This document shows, one piece after another, positions 27,721 to 37,276 of a stretch of DNA of 64,000 bases (within the stretch, counting starts at the first letter, position 1; every line of letters starts with the position of its first letter). This DNA comes from Spongiimicrobium salis. Its GTDB lineage: Bacteria > Bacteroidota > Bacteroidia > Flavobacteriales > Flavobacteriaceae. The DNA lies in contig NZ_JBHEQA010000004.1 of NCBI RefSeq assembly GCF_043678055.1, positions 310,001 to 374,000 of the forward strand. The letters are read 5' to 3'. The translations under genes were made by a program, and so were the position numbers. The notes beneath the pieces were generated by a model, which saw only the letters and a program-made list of their open reading frames with translations, was not told the origin of the DNA and searched no databases.

Positions 27721-30093
27721 TTACAATTTTAATTCTTCCATAAGATCCTGATAGGTATAGGACTTTTGGGAGGCGTTTCCTTTTTTGTATAAGATTTCGG
27801 CCCTTATGGCTTTAAGTCCCGCTACGCCTTGTAATCCTTCCAATTCCAAGATTTCAATATTGCTGGTGAAATACCCTTTGGATCGCAAGAATGTAATGTA
27901 CCTTAAGTATTCCAATTCATCTTTCTTCTGGGAATAGACAATGGCCAGTTTTCCTTTTTGCGTCAAACGTTCATTGGTGCCTTTGACAAAAGATTTATCA
28001 ATTCGCTTCTTAATGACTTCATATCTGGCATTATAAGTACCGTCAACATCAAATTGCTTTTCATCCATTCTAAAACGAATGGAAAGGGAAGCGTTATATA
28101 CTAAGATCAATGAAGCCACATCCAATTGAATGGGCAACTCTGGCTTAAAGTTGTAATATTCGTTCTCCATTTCACACATCACCTGCAATTGCCACAATCT
28201 TAAATTGTTCAGATACATGGCATTAAAAGGTCTTTCCCCTGTTATGGAATCCCCGATGTACATATTGTGCTCTACGCCATCCGTTTTGTAGCGCTCAAAA
28301 TAATGCGGATACATTTCCTGGGCATCTACTTGTTTTGTATCAATGACCATGGCCAATCTTTTATTGATCTCCATGACGCTTTCATCATAATTCCTGCGAT
28401 GGTCATAATAGGATTCCGTTCCAGCATCAATATCTTTCTCGTAGGTCTCCACAATCTCTTTTAACTTTGGACTTTCGAGCTTTAAATGTGTAAGTACAGG
28501 ATTGATTTCCTCTTGTATAAAATCAAAAATAGCTTGTTCGCTATTCGTATGAAGGACCTCTTTGACATCATCAATGTGATTGTTCACTCTAAACATGAGC
28601 TCTTCATATACGAAGAGTTTATTATGCTCCCATGCTTCACTCAACACATGATTAATCTCCGACAATTGAATCATTAGATCACGTTGAATGGCCATATTTC
28701 GGGCATTGGATGAATCTTTGATATCAATCTGCCCGTAGAGCGGGTATACTTCTTTAAAAACAATTTCTTTAAAAGAAGGCTGATTTCCAAGCAGATCATC
28801 TTTAATAAAGCGTTTTGCTTCTTCCTGGAATTTCCAATAGACCGATGGATGAATAGAGGTGCACTCATTTTGTATGACCGCATCAATAAGGTTTTCTTCC
28901 TCTGCTTTGGAACGTAGAACGGCAGTCACAATATACGGCATGACATCGTTCAACTTATTAGCATTTACACTATTCAATTGCCCTTTTGTGGTGGACACCA
29001 ATTCCAATATTCCCAAAAGCTCCCCATTGGCAGCTATTGGAGCTAAAATAGCACTCTTGATCCCTTGGCGATATAGTGCTCCATAAGGAGCTTTTCCACC
29101 AGACATCTCATTGTATTTATCTACATCTGAAATAGCATAGTACGCATTATCCGTCATTAACTTCTTATACGATCCCTCACAAAGGGCATCCATACATACT
29201 TCGTTGTCTTTGTCCTTTAGGATAAAACTCTCAATGCCTTTTCCATACACCTTTTCAAACTGGTCTTCTGAAGCATTATAGGTCACAAAACCAATTTGAA
29301 TATCTGGAAGATTGAACAAGGACTGAAAAGTACCTTTCAGATTTTCTATAAAATTGTCATCGTTACGCTTGTCATTGGCTATTAAACCGGATTTTATTTC
29401 AGAAATGGAATATTCTGCCGTAACATCAAACATATTGGAAATTACAAAACCTTTGCACACAAAACTGTTGGGCGGTATTTTCTCCTTCCATAAATCCAGG
29501 TCATCAAAATTCTCTAACAACAGGTCTACATCCTCTTTGCTTAGATCCTTGGCTTTTTCAGTAGGAAAAAGTTCCAGAAAATCCGCATTGTACAAAATTC
29601 TATAGTGGCGTATTACACCATTGGCATCTGGAATGTCATAAAAAATTGGCCGTCTAAAATCTAGTTGATATCCATAATAAAAGTTCAATATTACCGTACA
29701 GGCAATAATATAATTTACCTGATCTGGTAGATTTTGTATGGTAAGTTCAAATCCTTCTCCCGCATCTGCAACGATTTTTTGAAAACGTTTGGATGAATTG
29801 AAAACTACATTACTGTAGGGAAAAGAAGCTACTTTGATTTCATTCTGGGTCAGGACCTCTGAAAAAGTGTCCTGTAGGATAATTTTGATGACATCTTTAT
29901 ATTTATCCAAAAGCTGAATATCAGAAAAGCCTTCCCGAAGTTCCGGATAGGGAGCTTGGGCCGCAAGAATCTGTTTCGCTTTGGCGGACAAATATTCATC
30001 TCCACTTTTTGCCATTTCATCATACTGTTTCAATAGTGAATTGAAACTGATCAACTGCAACATAGGAGAATCGATTGGTTTACATCCTATCAT
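27721..30093 (-). CDS. Large GAF-domain protein, function unknown
   Basis: A cytoplasmic protein of 790 residues with no signal peptide or clear membrane span. A GAF-like segment lies at about residues 250-395 (GFVTYNASEDQFEKVYGKGI, then YRQGIKSAILAPIAANGELLGILELVS). Long helical regions precede and follow it. No histidine kinase, GGDEF or HD domain is visible. The ATG at 30093 is the first in frame after a promoter-sized gap. It converges on the HD-Pycsar gene (9 bases) and diverges from a metallophosphoesterase. GAF domains often bind cyclic nucleotides, so a sensor role is possible but unproven. Confidence 0.7.
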   Translation of the reverse strand: MIGCKPIDSPMLQLISFNSLLKQYDEMAKSGDEYLSAKAKQILAAQAPYPELREGFSDIQLLDKYKDVIKIILQDTFSEVLTQNEIKVASFPYSNVVFNSSKRFQKIVADAGEGFELTIQNLPDQVNYIIACTVILNFYYGYQLDFRRPIFYDIPDANGVIRHYRILYNADFLELFPTEKAKDLSKEDVDLLLENFDDLDLWKEKIPPNSFVCKGFVISNMFDVTAEYSISEIKSGLIANDKRNDDNFIENLKGTFQSLFNLPDIQIGFVTYNASEDQFEKVYGKGIESFILKDKDNEVCMDALCEGSYKKLMTDNAYYAISDVDKYNEMSGGKAPYGALYRQGIKSAILAPIAANGELLGILELVSTTKGQLNSVNANKLNDVMPYIVTAVLRSKAEEENLIDAVIQNECTSIHPSVYWKFQEEAKRFIKDDLLGNQPSFKEIVFKEVYPLYGQIDIKDSSNARNMAIQRDLMIQLSEINHVLSEAWEHNKLFVYEELMFRVNNHIDDVKEVLHTNSEQAIFDFIQEEINPVLTHLKLESPKLKEIVETYEKDIDAGTESYYDHRRNYDESVMEINKRLAMVIDTKQVDAQEMYPHYFERYKTDGVEHNMYIGDSITGERPFNAMYLNNLRLWQLQVMCEMENEYYNFKPELPIQLDVASLILVYNASLSIRFRMDEKQFDVDGTYNARYEVIKKRIDKSFVKGTNERLTQKGKLAIVYSQKKDELEYLRYITFLRSKGYFTSNIEILELEGLQGVAGLKAIRAEILYKKGNASQKSYTYQDLMEELKL

Positions 30094-30110
30094 ATATGGT
30101 TTGTCTTTGA

Positions 30111-31100
30111 TTGAACTACAAAATTACAAAAGATAATGAGACAACATTGTTAAAGGAAACATTATGGCATTTCAACGGTTTTTTTGGATATTTATGGAAA
30201 ATATACTGCATGTCATCCAACTTCCGACTCACCAGAGCCTATAAAAATGCCAAGGTGGTACCTTTTGACGACACTTCTAAATTTATCCTTTTTAGCGATT
30301 GTCATAGGGGTGACAATAGTTTTGCCGATGATTTTGCCAACAATAGAAATATCTATTTCCATGCATTACAACAATATTTTTTAAAAGGATTTACCTATTG
30401 CGAGTTGGGCGATGGGGATGAACTCTGGGAAAACCGCTCTTTCTCCCCTTTGCTTTTGGCCCATAAAAATGTCTACCTGCTACTGAAGCAATTTCTCGAA
30501 GCCGGACGTTTGCATATGATATGGGGCAATCACGATATGGTGTATAAAGATCCTAATTATGTAAAAAAGCACTTGCATTCCTATTTCGATCCCAAAACGG
30601 GGGAACAGGAGCTTTTGCTGAAGGGTATTACTTATCACGAAGGCGTTGTTTTAAAACATCGGGAAACGGAACAAGAAATCTTTCTGGCCCACGGGCATCA
30701 GGCCGATTTTATGAACTATCACGGCTGGCGCTTTAATCGATTTTTAGTACGAGCCCTTTGGAAACCATTACAGGTAGTGGGGATATCTGACCCTACGAGC
30801 CCTGCCAAAAATTTTAAGGAACTGATCAAAGTGGAGCGCCGCGTCAAAAAATGGGTCGCGGACAATGGAAACTTGATGACCATTATAGGGCATACCCATA
30901 GGCCTAGATTTCCTGAACCCGGAGAACTCGCTTTCTTTAATGACGGAAGTTGCGTGCATCCACGAAGTATTACAGGCATTGAAATTGAAAAAGGAACTAT
31001 TTCCTTGATCAAATGGCAAATTTCCACCAAAGATGATGGAACCCTACAAATTGTACGCGTCTTATTGGAAGGTCCTCAACGTCTTTCGGATTACCATTGA
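30111..31100 (+). CDS. Calcineurin-like metallophosphoesterase
   Basis: Up to 329 residues if the TTG at 30111 is used, or about 296 from the ATG at 30210; the start is uncertain because upstream sequence before residue 34 is also protein-like. Metal-binding motifs of the calcineurin superfamily are all present: FSDCHRGDN (D-x-H), ELGDGDELWE (G-D), WGNHDMVY, LAHGHQADF and IIGHTHRPRFPEPG. A cytoplasmic phosphodiesterase or phosphatase, probably for nucleotides, lipid or sugar phosphates; the pattern resembles LpxH/UDP-diacylglucosamine hydrolases only loosely. It is divergent from the GAF gene, and the GAF-HD-phosphoesterase grouping hints at a common signalling theme. Confidence 0.85.
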   Translation: MNYKITKDNETTLLKETLWHFNGFFGYLWKIYCMSSNFRLTRAYKNAKVVPFDDTSKFILFSDCHRGDNSFADDFANNRNIYFHALQQYFLKGFTYCELGDGDELWENRSFSPLLLAHKNVYLLLKQFLEAGRLHMIWGNHDMVYKDPNYVKKHLHSYFDPKTGEQELLLKGITYHEGVVLKHRETEQEIFLAHGHQADFMNYHGWRFNRFLVRALWKPLQVVGISDPTSPAKNFKELIKVERRVKKWVADNGNLMTIIGHTHRPRFPEPGELAFFNDGSCVHPRSITGIEIEKGTISLIKWQISTKDDGTLQIVRVLLEGPQRLSDYH

Positions 31101-31172
31101 TTTTTAAGAACATCCTAGATCGCATAAAGGCAAAAAAGTTCTTGCGAAATATGTACCTTCGCACTTTTTCTT

Positions 31173-32033
31173 ATGTATCGGAAAGCCATCTATGCCCTAA
31201 TTCTTGCCGCCGCCCTTGCCGGATTAAACGGACTTATCATTAAACAGGTAACGAGCATGACCGCCGGTTCCATTGCATGGGTGAGAGCTTTTGTCCCTGC
31301 CTTGGTATTTAGCATTTGGATGTTACAGAAGAAAGTTCCATTCTTTAGAGGGAACTATAAAAAAATGCTGGGGGCTTCGGCCATTAATGCCTTGCGGATG
31401 TATCTCTATCTTACCGCATACATCTTAACTTCTATAGGGAATGCCGTCATCATTTTTTATATCTGGCCTATTTTTGTGGCATTGTTGGGCATGCTGTTTT
31501 TAAAGGAAAAATTGAGCAAATATCAAGTTTTTCTGATTATTTTGGCCTTTATAGGATTGATCATTGCCTACTCGCATAAGACCTTTACCTTTGAAGATCG
31601 CGATTTTATAGGAATGCTAGCCTCTTTGGGAGCTGCCATTGGCTATGCCATTACTGTAATCATCTTTAAATCGGAATCGCAAAATTACGATAAGAATGAA
31701 ACCATTTTTTATCAAAACATTGTAAGCGTACTTGTCTTTTTGCCCTTATTTCTCCTTGGTTATCCCGCCATGGAATGGGGACACTTTGGAATAGCCTCTA
31801 TTTACGGACTACTCGTAGGTGTTGTGGTATTTAGCCTTTTCTTTTATGGACTTAAATATTTAAATGCGGCCACAACCTCTTCCATGATGTATCTAGAAGT
31901 AGTGAGTGCTTTGATTCTTGGGCATTTGGTACTCAAAGAATCTTTGGAACTCAATATGATTCTGGGAGGAATCCTTATTATTCTTAGCAGTTTTTTGTTG
32001 ACTCGTTCCCATAAAAAAGAAAACGCCTCCTAA
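31173..32033 (+). CDS. EamA/DMT-family transporter
   Basis: A 286-residue inner-membrane protein with ten hydrophobic segments arranged as two EamA halves (residues about 5-137 and 146-281). The family exports metabolites such as amino acids or purines; the substrate cannot be read from sequence. Typical features are the WVRAFVPALVF segment after the first span, and LILGHLVLKESLELNMILGG in the second repeat. It is downstream of the phosphoesterase (72 bases), with an inverted repeat overlapping its 3' end. Confidence 0.85.
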   Translation: MYRKAIYALILAAALAGLNGLIIKQVTSMTAGSIAWVRAFVPALVFSIWMLQKKVPFFRGNYKKMLGASAINALRMYLYLTAYILTSIGNAVIIFYIWPIFVALLGMLFLKEKLSKYQVFLIILAFIGLIIAYSHKTFTFEDRDFIGMLASLGAAIGYAITVIIFKSESQNYDKNETIFYQNIVSVLVFLPLFLLGYPAMEWGHFGIASIYGLLVGVVVFSLFFYGLKYLNAATTSSMMYLEVVSALILGHLVLKESLELNMILGGILIILSSFLLTRSHKKENAS

Positions 32034-32058
32034 AAGAGATCTCGTATTCCTTTTAGGA
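32028..32058 (+). terminator. Possible terminator hairpin after the EamA gene
   Basis: A 9-bp inverted repeat (TCCTAAAAG / CTTTTAGGA) with a 13-base loop overlaps the stop codon of the EamA gene. There is no T tract right after it, so it could instead be a processing hairpin. Weak support. Confidence 0.35.
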
Positions 32059-32225
32059 TGATGACAATTTTCAAACTCAGGCTTCGTTATTCTTTACTGA
32101 ACTAATGGTATTTTGGATGAAAACATGGATTTATCCTTAAATTCATCGAATTTAACAGCAATTTAAGCCCCTATGGCAGGGTATTTGTTATTTTTATGGA
32201 GCTATCCCGACAGATAACGTAGCCT

Positions 32226-32855
32226 ATGAAACATTTTATCTTTCTTATTTTCACTGTATTGTGGTCTTTCAACGGGATGGCCCAGGAGGATATTCCTGCC
32301 AAACCCCTGAAAATAGACGCTGTAAAGGAAACGAAGAAAGAAAGTAAAGGTACGGCCCTAAAGATTCCATCCGCTTTTAAGGTAAAGAAACCCGTAGACC
32401 TCTCCCGCAAGAAAAAGGGATTTACCATGTTACCGGAAAAAAAATTGGTAGATGCAGGCCAAGGACTCAAAATCGATGCGAGATTAGGGGAAAAAGAAAA
32501 AAAGAATTCAAAAACACATTTTGGGGATCAGTATTTGGGCGATATTAAGAGTAGCGCCAAGTATATTGGAGTGGTTTGCCGTGATCATGAATATGTAGAT
32601 GGAGACCGTGTACGCATATATGCCAATGGCGATGTCGTAGAATCCGAGATATTATTGACCGCAGGTTTTAAAGGCATCAATCTTGACCTGAAAAAAGGGT
32701 TCAATAGAATTGATTTTGAAGCCTTGAATCAAGGTTCTTCCGGCCCCAACACTGCACAAGTGGATGTCTATGACGATAAAGGTCAGCTCATTTATTCCAG
32801 CAAATGGAATCTTTCTACGGGCTCCAAAGCCAGTTTGATCGTCGTGAAGGAGTAA
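32226..32855 (+). CDS. Secreted protein of unknown function
   Basis: A 209-residue protein with a signal peptide (MKHFIFLIFTVLWSFNGMA). The mature protein has a lysine-rich segment (residues 30-90), followed by a compact C-terminal domain (about 100-209), which includes YIGVVCRDHEYVDGDRVRIYANGDVV and NSAQ-like FNRIDFEALNQGSSGPNTA, suggesting a beta-sandwich. I do not recognise the family, though it has the look of conserved Bacteroidota secreted proteins. It stands alone between the EamA gene (192 bases) and another secreted protein (47 bases). Confidence 0.6.
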   Translation: MKHFIFLIFTVLWSFNGMAQEDIPAKPLKIDAVKETKKESKGTALKIPSAFKVKKPVDLSRKKKGFTMLPEKKLVDAGQGLKIDARLGEKEKKNSKTHFGDQYLGDIKSSAKYIGVVCRDHEYVDGDRVRIYANGDVVESEILLTAGFKGINLDLKKGFNRIDFEALNQGSSGPNTAQVDVYDDKGQLIYSSKWNLSTGSKASLIVVKE

Positions 32856-32902
32856 CATCTATGCTCTTCGTTACACTTTTATAGTTCAATCGTCATTTAA
32901 AT

Positions 32903-33571
32903 ATGACACTTAAAACCAATTGTTTCCTCTTTGTCCTATGCTTTCTTTCTCAACATTTATATTCTCAAAAGAATGCATGTCTTTCTTATAAAGATTTTGA
33001 TGTAACCCGTGGTCAAGTTAAAAGGTCAACAGTTCCTTTTGCTTTACAGGATAGTGACTCCTTATCATTACTATTGAATGGAAATAAGCTACATCTTTTG
33101 GTGATGAACAACTCCTATTGGCCTTTTTCAAGCAAAGGATATTATGCTTCAAAGGGTGTAAAAGAAGGGTTCCAACTTTTTGTGATCAACTCTACCAATA
33201 AACATAAACGACTGCATTACCAAGCTGAACAATTCAGTATTTTTAGAATTGTTTTTTTTCAAGGAAAATGGCGCAATGTAATATCGCACTCAAGCCAGCG
33301 TGGAGAGGCCATAGGCTGCGGAAATCATTATTTTTCACGTTATTACAAGATGCAAAAAGGTACTTACCTCTCCTTCCTAACTCCTTGTATTGATGGAAAT
33401 GCCTTTCTAAAAACACGATTCGTGATGCTTATCGAAGCCGATGATAGTAATGGAAATCTTATTCCTATTTTTTCCAATGAATTTGAAGCTAGTATAGACA
33501 CCTCCCTCATAGAGAAGTCTAAAGGGTTCCAAATTATGGATGCCTCCTTTACAGAATTGTCTCCTCAATAA
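32903..33571 (+). CDS. Secreted protein of unknown function, Cys-containing
   Basis: A 222-residue protein with an N-terminal signal peptide ending near residue 20 (LSQHLYSQ). The rest has no membrane span, four further cysteines and a string of beta-like segments; no family is recognised. It starts 47 bases after the preceding secreted protein and ends 29 bases before a convergent ABC/M1 fusion gene. Confidence 0.55.
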   Translation: MTLKTNCFLFVLCFLSQHLYSQKNACLSYKDFDVTRGQVKRSTVPFALQDSDSLSLLLNGNKLHLLVMNNSYWPFSSKGYYASKGVKEGFQLFVINSTNKHKRLHYQAEQFSIFRIVFFQGKWRNVISHSSQRGEAIGCGNHYFSRYYKMQKGTYLSFLTPCIDGNAFLKTRFVMLIEADDSNGNLIPIFSNEFEASIDTSLIEKSKGFQIMDASFTELSPQ

Positions 33572-33600
33572 ATAAAGATATCAACCTACTTCCTTAAGTG

Positions 33601-36600
33601 CTATTCCTCTGATTCCTCAACATCTACCATATTATCGTCCGGAATTCGGTCAATCATCTTGTTATAGGGATCAATACCTGCTTTGATGGGCATTTCTTTA
33701 GTAATAAAAGTATATGAACTTTTTCCTGGTGCCACCCATTTCTTTTCCAGAACCAAGGGTTTTTTAACCTCAAGGCCTTTCTCATTCTCTTCGTCAGCGG
33801 CAAAAATCCCGATATCCAGTAAATTAGGTGTTTTTCCTTCCCCAAGGGTTTCTCCGTTCCCTCCGTAATAATTCTTGTTGCTCTCTACTTCTAGGGTAAC
33901 CTCGTAGGTATCATCTGCTAATTTCTTATAATTCGCCTTGGTTACCTTATTGGTATACAAGGTGATTTTTTCAAAGCTATCCTCAATGTAATACTGCAAT
34001 GAATCGGGCGTAACTTCTTCAATGTAGCTATACCATTCCGTAGAGGTGGTATAGGGCGCTTTTGGCCTAAATGCCGCTTCATCGATATACTTCCTAAAGG
34101 CGCTATTAAGATTATCTTCCCCTATAAGATCTTGAAGGGCGTACATAATGGCGCCTCCTTTCCTATACCACACATAAGCTTGCGTATCATTATCCAACAG
34201 CGTCTTTTCAAATTTGCTTTCATTGGCTCTCCCACTTAGATAACGATCTACTTCTTCTTTGAGAAAACGTTGCATAGCATCTACGCCATACTCTTTTTTC
34301 ATCACCATCAAGGAGGAGTACTCCGCCATGGTCTCCGATATTTGATTGGACCCTCTTGTTGCCGAGGGTGTAATTTGGTGTCCCCACCATTGATGTGCCA
34401 CTTCATGGGAGGTGACCGTAAACACATAATCCAAATCATTGGGATCGCTAAAATCGCCTACCCATCCAAAACTTTCTGCATAAGGCACCGTATTTGGAAA
34501 AGACTGGGCAAAAGTGCTATATCTAGGAAATTCAATAATACGCATTTGCCGATATTGGTACGGTCCGTAATTTTCTGTAAAATAATCCAGGGATTTTTGT
34601 ACCCCATGCACAAAGCGATCGATATTGTATTTATGTCCGGGGTGATGGAAAATCTCAATATTCACTTTATCCCCATTCTTGCCTTTCCACTCTTCGCGAT
34701 GTACATCATAACGCGCTGAAGAAATGTTATAGAAATAATCCAATTCCCCTTCCATCTTATAGGTGTAATATTTTCTGCCATTCTCTTCCCATTCTTTCTG
34801 CAAATAACCTGGCATAATAGCAATCTGGTCCGGAGCGGTGCTCACGGTACCTTCAAAAGTAATATAGTCCCCATCATCATTAAAGAGCAGATTGTTTAAT
34901 CCCCAAGCGTCCTTTTGGTCGGGTAACTGATATTTCTTTTCCGGAAGATCGTGTTCCCTTCTGCTCTTATCCCCATTCAATTCCACTCCCGAATTGTAGC
35001 CAAAAGAAGGAAAGAATCCATTGTTTAAAAAGGTCCCGTTATGTACAATATTGGAACCTGTTCCTTCATTGGGAAATCCTTTATAAAACCCTTTTAAGGT
35101 AATTTGCATACTTAGGGTATCATTAGGCGCCATAGGCTTGGGCAAGGCATAGATTTTATAACCATAATCTTCATACTCCATCCCTAATTCGGGGCGTACG
35201 CCATCAATTTCAAATACCTCTACTTCGTTTCGATAATTCGATTGTCCTCCCCAATCCAAATGCAACGAATCAATAGGCGCATTGGTTTTATTGACCAGTG
35301 TAAACATTCCTTTTATGGTAGCAGAGCGCTCTTCAGGTACTAAGTCGGCATACACCTTCACATCAACTACTTTTGGTTGATCTATAAACTCGTATTTCTT
35401 CAGTTTTTTCTCATAATTTGCCCGAGATTCCAGGCCTTCGTCCAGTGTACTATACTCCCCCCAAACACTTACATTGTAATAATTGTAGAGTCCAGAACCT
35501 ATCCAAAGCAAAGCACAAATCCCTGCAGTGGCCAAAACCGGTTTGGTCAAATTTCCATTTGCCGTTTTCCAACGCGATTTTCGACCGGAATCTGTTCCCC
35601 TTTTCCAAAAAATTAACCCAATAAGGGTTAAAATGCCCCCAAATGCCAGCCAATATAGACGGAACCAGAACAATGAAGTTCCAAAATGTCCAAAACCGTT
35701 CATATCCGATACTGTATAACCTGGGGTATAGCTATACAAAAACAAGTTGTAATCGATATCCGCGAAGCTACTTAGCCCAAACAAAACCAGCCAAATGGTA
35801 ATGGTAAAGACATGTCCCATGAATTTTTTGGTCACCAAGGAATGTACAAAGAAGGCGAGCATGACATACATGATGTATTTAGGAAATTCAATCAAATACA
35901 GATCAATGAAATATTTGTCCAATTCAAAATTAAAATACCCCTTAAATATTTGATTTAACATTCCACTGAACAGAATCATGTTCACCAGAACGAAACACAC
36001 CAATACCAATCCCAAAAATTTAGATCCGTAAATCACCCAATTCGGAAGCGGCAGGGAACCAAATATTTGATCGTACTTTACACTGCGCTCCCTATGCAAC
36101 ACTTCCCCCGTCATAAAGACAATTAGGATAAAGACCAGAATAACATAAGTAAAACTCTTTACTTCCAGCATATAATAGGTCATCGGCAAAGAAGGTGTTC
36201 CATAGATAGGGGAACCAAACCAACCGTCAAAAAACAGGAACAACACCGCGGCAATTAGAATCGCTTTAAAGAAATTATCTGCGAGAATATTTTTAAACTC
36301 CATCCATCCCAACCGAAACAATTGTCTCCAATGCAGATTTCCCGAAAACACCTTACTTACTGCAGGAATGGGATTTAAAGCGGCTGAAGGGGATAATACA
36401 GTATCGACCTCATCTTTTTTCCTGCCCTTAAGTTTCTTGCTGAGGAAACGCTGAAAATCAAATCTAAAAAGTGTAAACAAAAAGATCGCCACGCCTAGGC
36501 CTACCCATAACAACCTATTCCATAACACCATTCCTTCAAAAGGCACCATTTGGGCATTCTGCTCTACGGGAGTCCAATATTGTGTGGCATTGTTATAAGC

Positions 36601-37245
36601 ACCCAGGGCAAAGGGGTCCAAGAGACTTACCAATTCTTTGGAATCAATGTCTTGAACCAAGGTTTGTGTCACCAAATAGACAATAAAGAGTATTGCCCCA
36701 CCGGCATACGCCAGCATAATTTTTTTAGTTAAGCTGACCAATGCAAAAAAGATACATCCGGCAAAAAACAAATTGGACCAATAAAAAATAAGCGTGGGTT
36801 GAATGTAGTGCAATAGGTTTAAAGTGGCAAAGCGATCCGCGTCCTCAAAACCAGCATAGGGACCTAGGGCAAAACCAATGATAAGTCCTAATTGTGTTCC
36901 TAAGCTGACCAATATCAACGTAATCATAGAACCCCAAAACCGTCCTAAAATGTACCCTTTTTCGCTTATGGGGTAGGAAAAATAGTAGTTCTGTGTACCG
37001 TGTTCAATATCCCTATAGACCGGCACTCCCATAATTGCACTGGATAATAATATTCCAAAAAGGCTAAAGATCAAGAGCATCTGCCCTATGGTTCCTGGAG
37101 CATTTAAAAACACTTTTTCGGAGGCCGGTGTATTTCCGCCTAAGGCAAGAATAAAGGTCAAAACAAAAAGAATGCCGAAATAGGCCCAGGTCGCTGGCCT
37201 TTTCAATCGATATTTTAATTCGAAAAGAAAGATTTCTTTGAACAT
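33601..37245 (-). CDS. ABC transporter permease fused to M1-family aminopeptidase
   Basis: A 1214-residue protein. The N-terminal half (about 1-585) is an ABC-2-type permease with 12 or so hydrophobic spans in two sets. The C-terminal half (about 625-1205) is a gluzincin M1 peptidase: the zinc motif HEVAHQWWG begins at His947, followed about 18 residues later by the SETMAEYSS Glu ligand; GxMEN is replaced by AESFGWVGD. Such fusions are recognised in Bacteroidota. The matching ATPase gene lies 31 bases upstream on the same strand, so the pair should form a transporter that presents a periplasmic peptidase. Peptide or protein processing at the membrane is likely. The cargo is unknown. Confidence 0.88.
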   Translation of the reverse strand: MFKEIFLFELKYRLKRPATWAYFGILFVLTFILALGGNTPASEKVFLNAPGTIGQMLLIFSLFGILLSSAIMGVPVYRDIEHGTQNYYFSYPISEKGYILGRFWGSMITLILVSLGTQLGLIIGFALGPYAGFEDADRFATLNLLHYIQPTLIFYWSNLFFAGCIFFALVSLTKKIMLAYAGGAILFIVYLVTQTLVQDIDSKELVSLLDPFALGAYNNATQYWTPVEQNAQMVPFEGMVLWNRLLWVGLGVAIFLFTLFRFDFQRFLSKKLKGRKKDEVDTVLSPSAALNPIPAVSKVFSGNLHWRQLFRLGWMEFKNILADNFFKAILIAAVLFLFFDGWFGSPIYGTPSLPMTYYMLEVKSFTYVILVFILIVFMTGEVLHRERSVKYDQIFGSLPLPNWVIYGSKFLGLVLVCFVLVNMILFSGMLNQIFKGYFNFELDKYFIDLYLIEFPKYIMYVMLAFFVHSLVTKKFMGHVFTITIWLVLFGLSSFADIDYNLFLYSYTPGYTVSDMNGFGHFGTSLFWFRLYWLAFGGILTLIGLIFWKRGTDSGRKSRWKTANGNLTKPVLATAGICALLWIGSGLYNYYNVSVWGEYSTLDEGLESRANYEKKLKKYEFIDQPKVVDVKVYADLVPEERSATIKGMFTLVNKTNAPIDSLHLDWGGQSNYRNEVEVFEIDGVRPELGMEYEDYGYKIYALPKPMAPNDTLSMQITLKGFYKGFPNEGTGSNIVHNGTFLNNGFFPSFGYNSGVELNGDKSRREHDLPEKKYQLPDQKDAWGLNNLLFNDDGDYITFEGTVSTAPDQIAIMPGYLQKEWEENGRKYYTYKMEGELDYFYNISSARYDVHREEWKGKNGDKVNIEIFHHPGHKYNIDRFVHGVQKSLDYFTENYGPYQYRQMRIIEFPRYSTFAQSFPNTVPYAESFGWVGDFSDPNDLDYVFTVTSHEVAHQWWGHQITPSATRGSNQISETMAEYSSLMVMKKEYGVDAMQRFLKEEVDRYLSGRANESKFEKTLLDNDTQAYVWYRKGGAIMYALQDLIGEDNLNSAFRKYIDEAAFRPKAPYTTSTEWYSYIEEVTPDSLQYYIEDSFEKITLYTNKVTKANYKKLADDTYEVTLEVESNKNYYGGNGETLGEGKTPNLLDIGIFAADEENEKGLEVKKPLVLEKKWVAPGKSSYTFITKEMPIKAGIDPYNKMIDRIPDDNMVDVEESEE

Positions 37246-37276
37246 AATTGTCTGGTTTTAAAGAAGGCGGTTTAAA

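Noticed and set aside
33683..35719. Plus-strand open frames opposite the ABC/M1 gene
   Set aside because: Low-complexity translations in the antisense of a confidently assigned gene; no start or domain support.
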